Assembly: GCF_026898095.1 (NCBI RefSeq)
Contig: NZ_CP114015.1
Span: 2,294,001-2,358,000 of the forward strand
DNA from: Arthrobacter sp. ATA002
GTDB lineage: Bacteria; Actinomycetota; Actinomycetes; Actinomycetales; Micrococcaceae
DNA: 64,000 nt
Reading direction: 5' to 3'
A program made the position numbers and the translations under genes. This document shows positions 63,890 to 64,000 of the stretch, piece by piece. The first letter of the stretch is position 1. Each line of letters opens with the position of its first letter. The notes below the pieces were generated by a model. The model worked only from the letters and a program-made list of their open reading frames with translations, was not told the DNA's origin and ran no database searches.

Positions 63890-64000
63890 TTACGTGCCGG
63901 CATCGATGACTTCCGCGGTGACGGGCACCGGCGCCGGCCCTGTATGGGTGAACAGGCTGTCATAGGCAGCGGTGATACACGGAAGCGTGTGGATTAAACC
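63890..64000 (-). CDS. C-terminus of an unidentified protein at window edge
   Basis: The last 36 codons of a gene entering from the right: LIHTLPCITAAYDSLFTHTG and PAPVPVTAEVIDAGT then TAA (63892-63890). Codon use fits a real gene of this organism. The family was not recognised from this tail. Confidence 0.4.
   Translation of the reverse strand, partial: GLIHTLPCITAAYDSLFTHTGPAPVPVTAEVIDAGT

Noticed and set aside
63728..63997. Plus-strand 89-codon frame near the right edge
   Set aside because: Low-complexity and antisense to a better minus-strand C-terminus (63890-64000).
1..64000. CRISPR arrays, rRNA or tRNA genes
   Set aside because: No regularly spaced repeats with unique spacers and no tRNA cloverleaf or rRNA-like conserved stretch was recognised when reading both strands; short tRNAs could be missed by eye.

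Overview
The window is high-GC DNA from an actinobacterium, most probably an Arthrobacter-type member of the Micrococcaceae. This rests on the gene families seen: a histidine phosphatase / DUF3090 / SCO1664 trio, mycothiol-dependent isomerase-like proteins, an Lsr2-like C-terminus, DUF4193, a DUF6297-like ABC exporter and F420-reductase-type NAD(P)-binding proteins. It is chromosomal in character (a conserved trio, glutamine synthetase, many regulators), with patches of accessory DNA full of gene remnants and short repeats. All family names come from reading the translations; no search was run.

Layout. 0-6 kb: a deoxyribosyltransferase-like N-terminus, two paralogous orphan proteins (820-1332 and 2320-2883) around a membrane protein and a winged-helix regulator, then a secreted protein with a NarL-type two-component system. 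6-9 kb: an IS30-family element ending 30 bp before a serine recombinase gene. 8.8-12.3 kb: the phosphatase/DUF3090/SCO1664 trio and a PRiA4_ORF3 protein. 12.3-14 kb: debris (rhamnosidase C-terminus, decayed two-component system). 14-20 kb: an ABC exporter, two NAD(P)-binding proteins and an Old Yellow Enzyme. 20-32.5 kb: metabolic genes, including an AraC regulator with an aldehyde dehydrogenase and a GMC oxidoreductase, and an IclR regulator with a 3-hydroxybenzoate 4-monooxygenase-like enzyme under a clear tandem operator. 32.5-44 kb: a large membrane protein, remnants, an ECF sigma/CU044_5270 operon, phosphatase, MOSC, GNAT and a MarR-controlled MFS pump. 44-58 kb: many small regulator/transport/NAD(P)-binding units. 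58-64 kb: Lsr2-like fragment, glutamine synthetase family protein, DUF4193, ANTAR remnant, a cysteine-rich copper-binding protein and DUF2188.

The strongest property of the window is that about 21 otherwise well-preserved genes each carry a one-base frameshift (two of them carry two), mostly in short homopolymers and mostly deletions. This looks more like residual long-read sequencing error than mass pseudogene formation, so entries typed as pseudogene because of one frameshift may be intact in the cell. True decay also exists: internally deleted, truncated or chimeric remnants near 12.3-14, 32.8, 37.0, 54.2-54.4, 61.3 and 62.3 kb.

Non-coding structure: a 67-bp direct repeat (2263 and 39988), a roughly 65-bp inverted pair (6152 and 36055), a recurring intergenic motif CGGYGAGGGATCC (six good copies between 36 and 58 kb), tandem repeats, four hairpin terminators and two operator palindromes. 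No tRNA, rRNA or CRISPR array was seen. I did not find a convincing new multi-gene system; the best leads are the orphan paralogue pair and the two repeat families.
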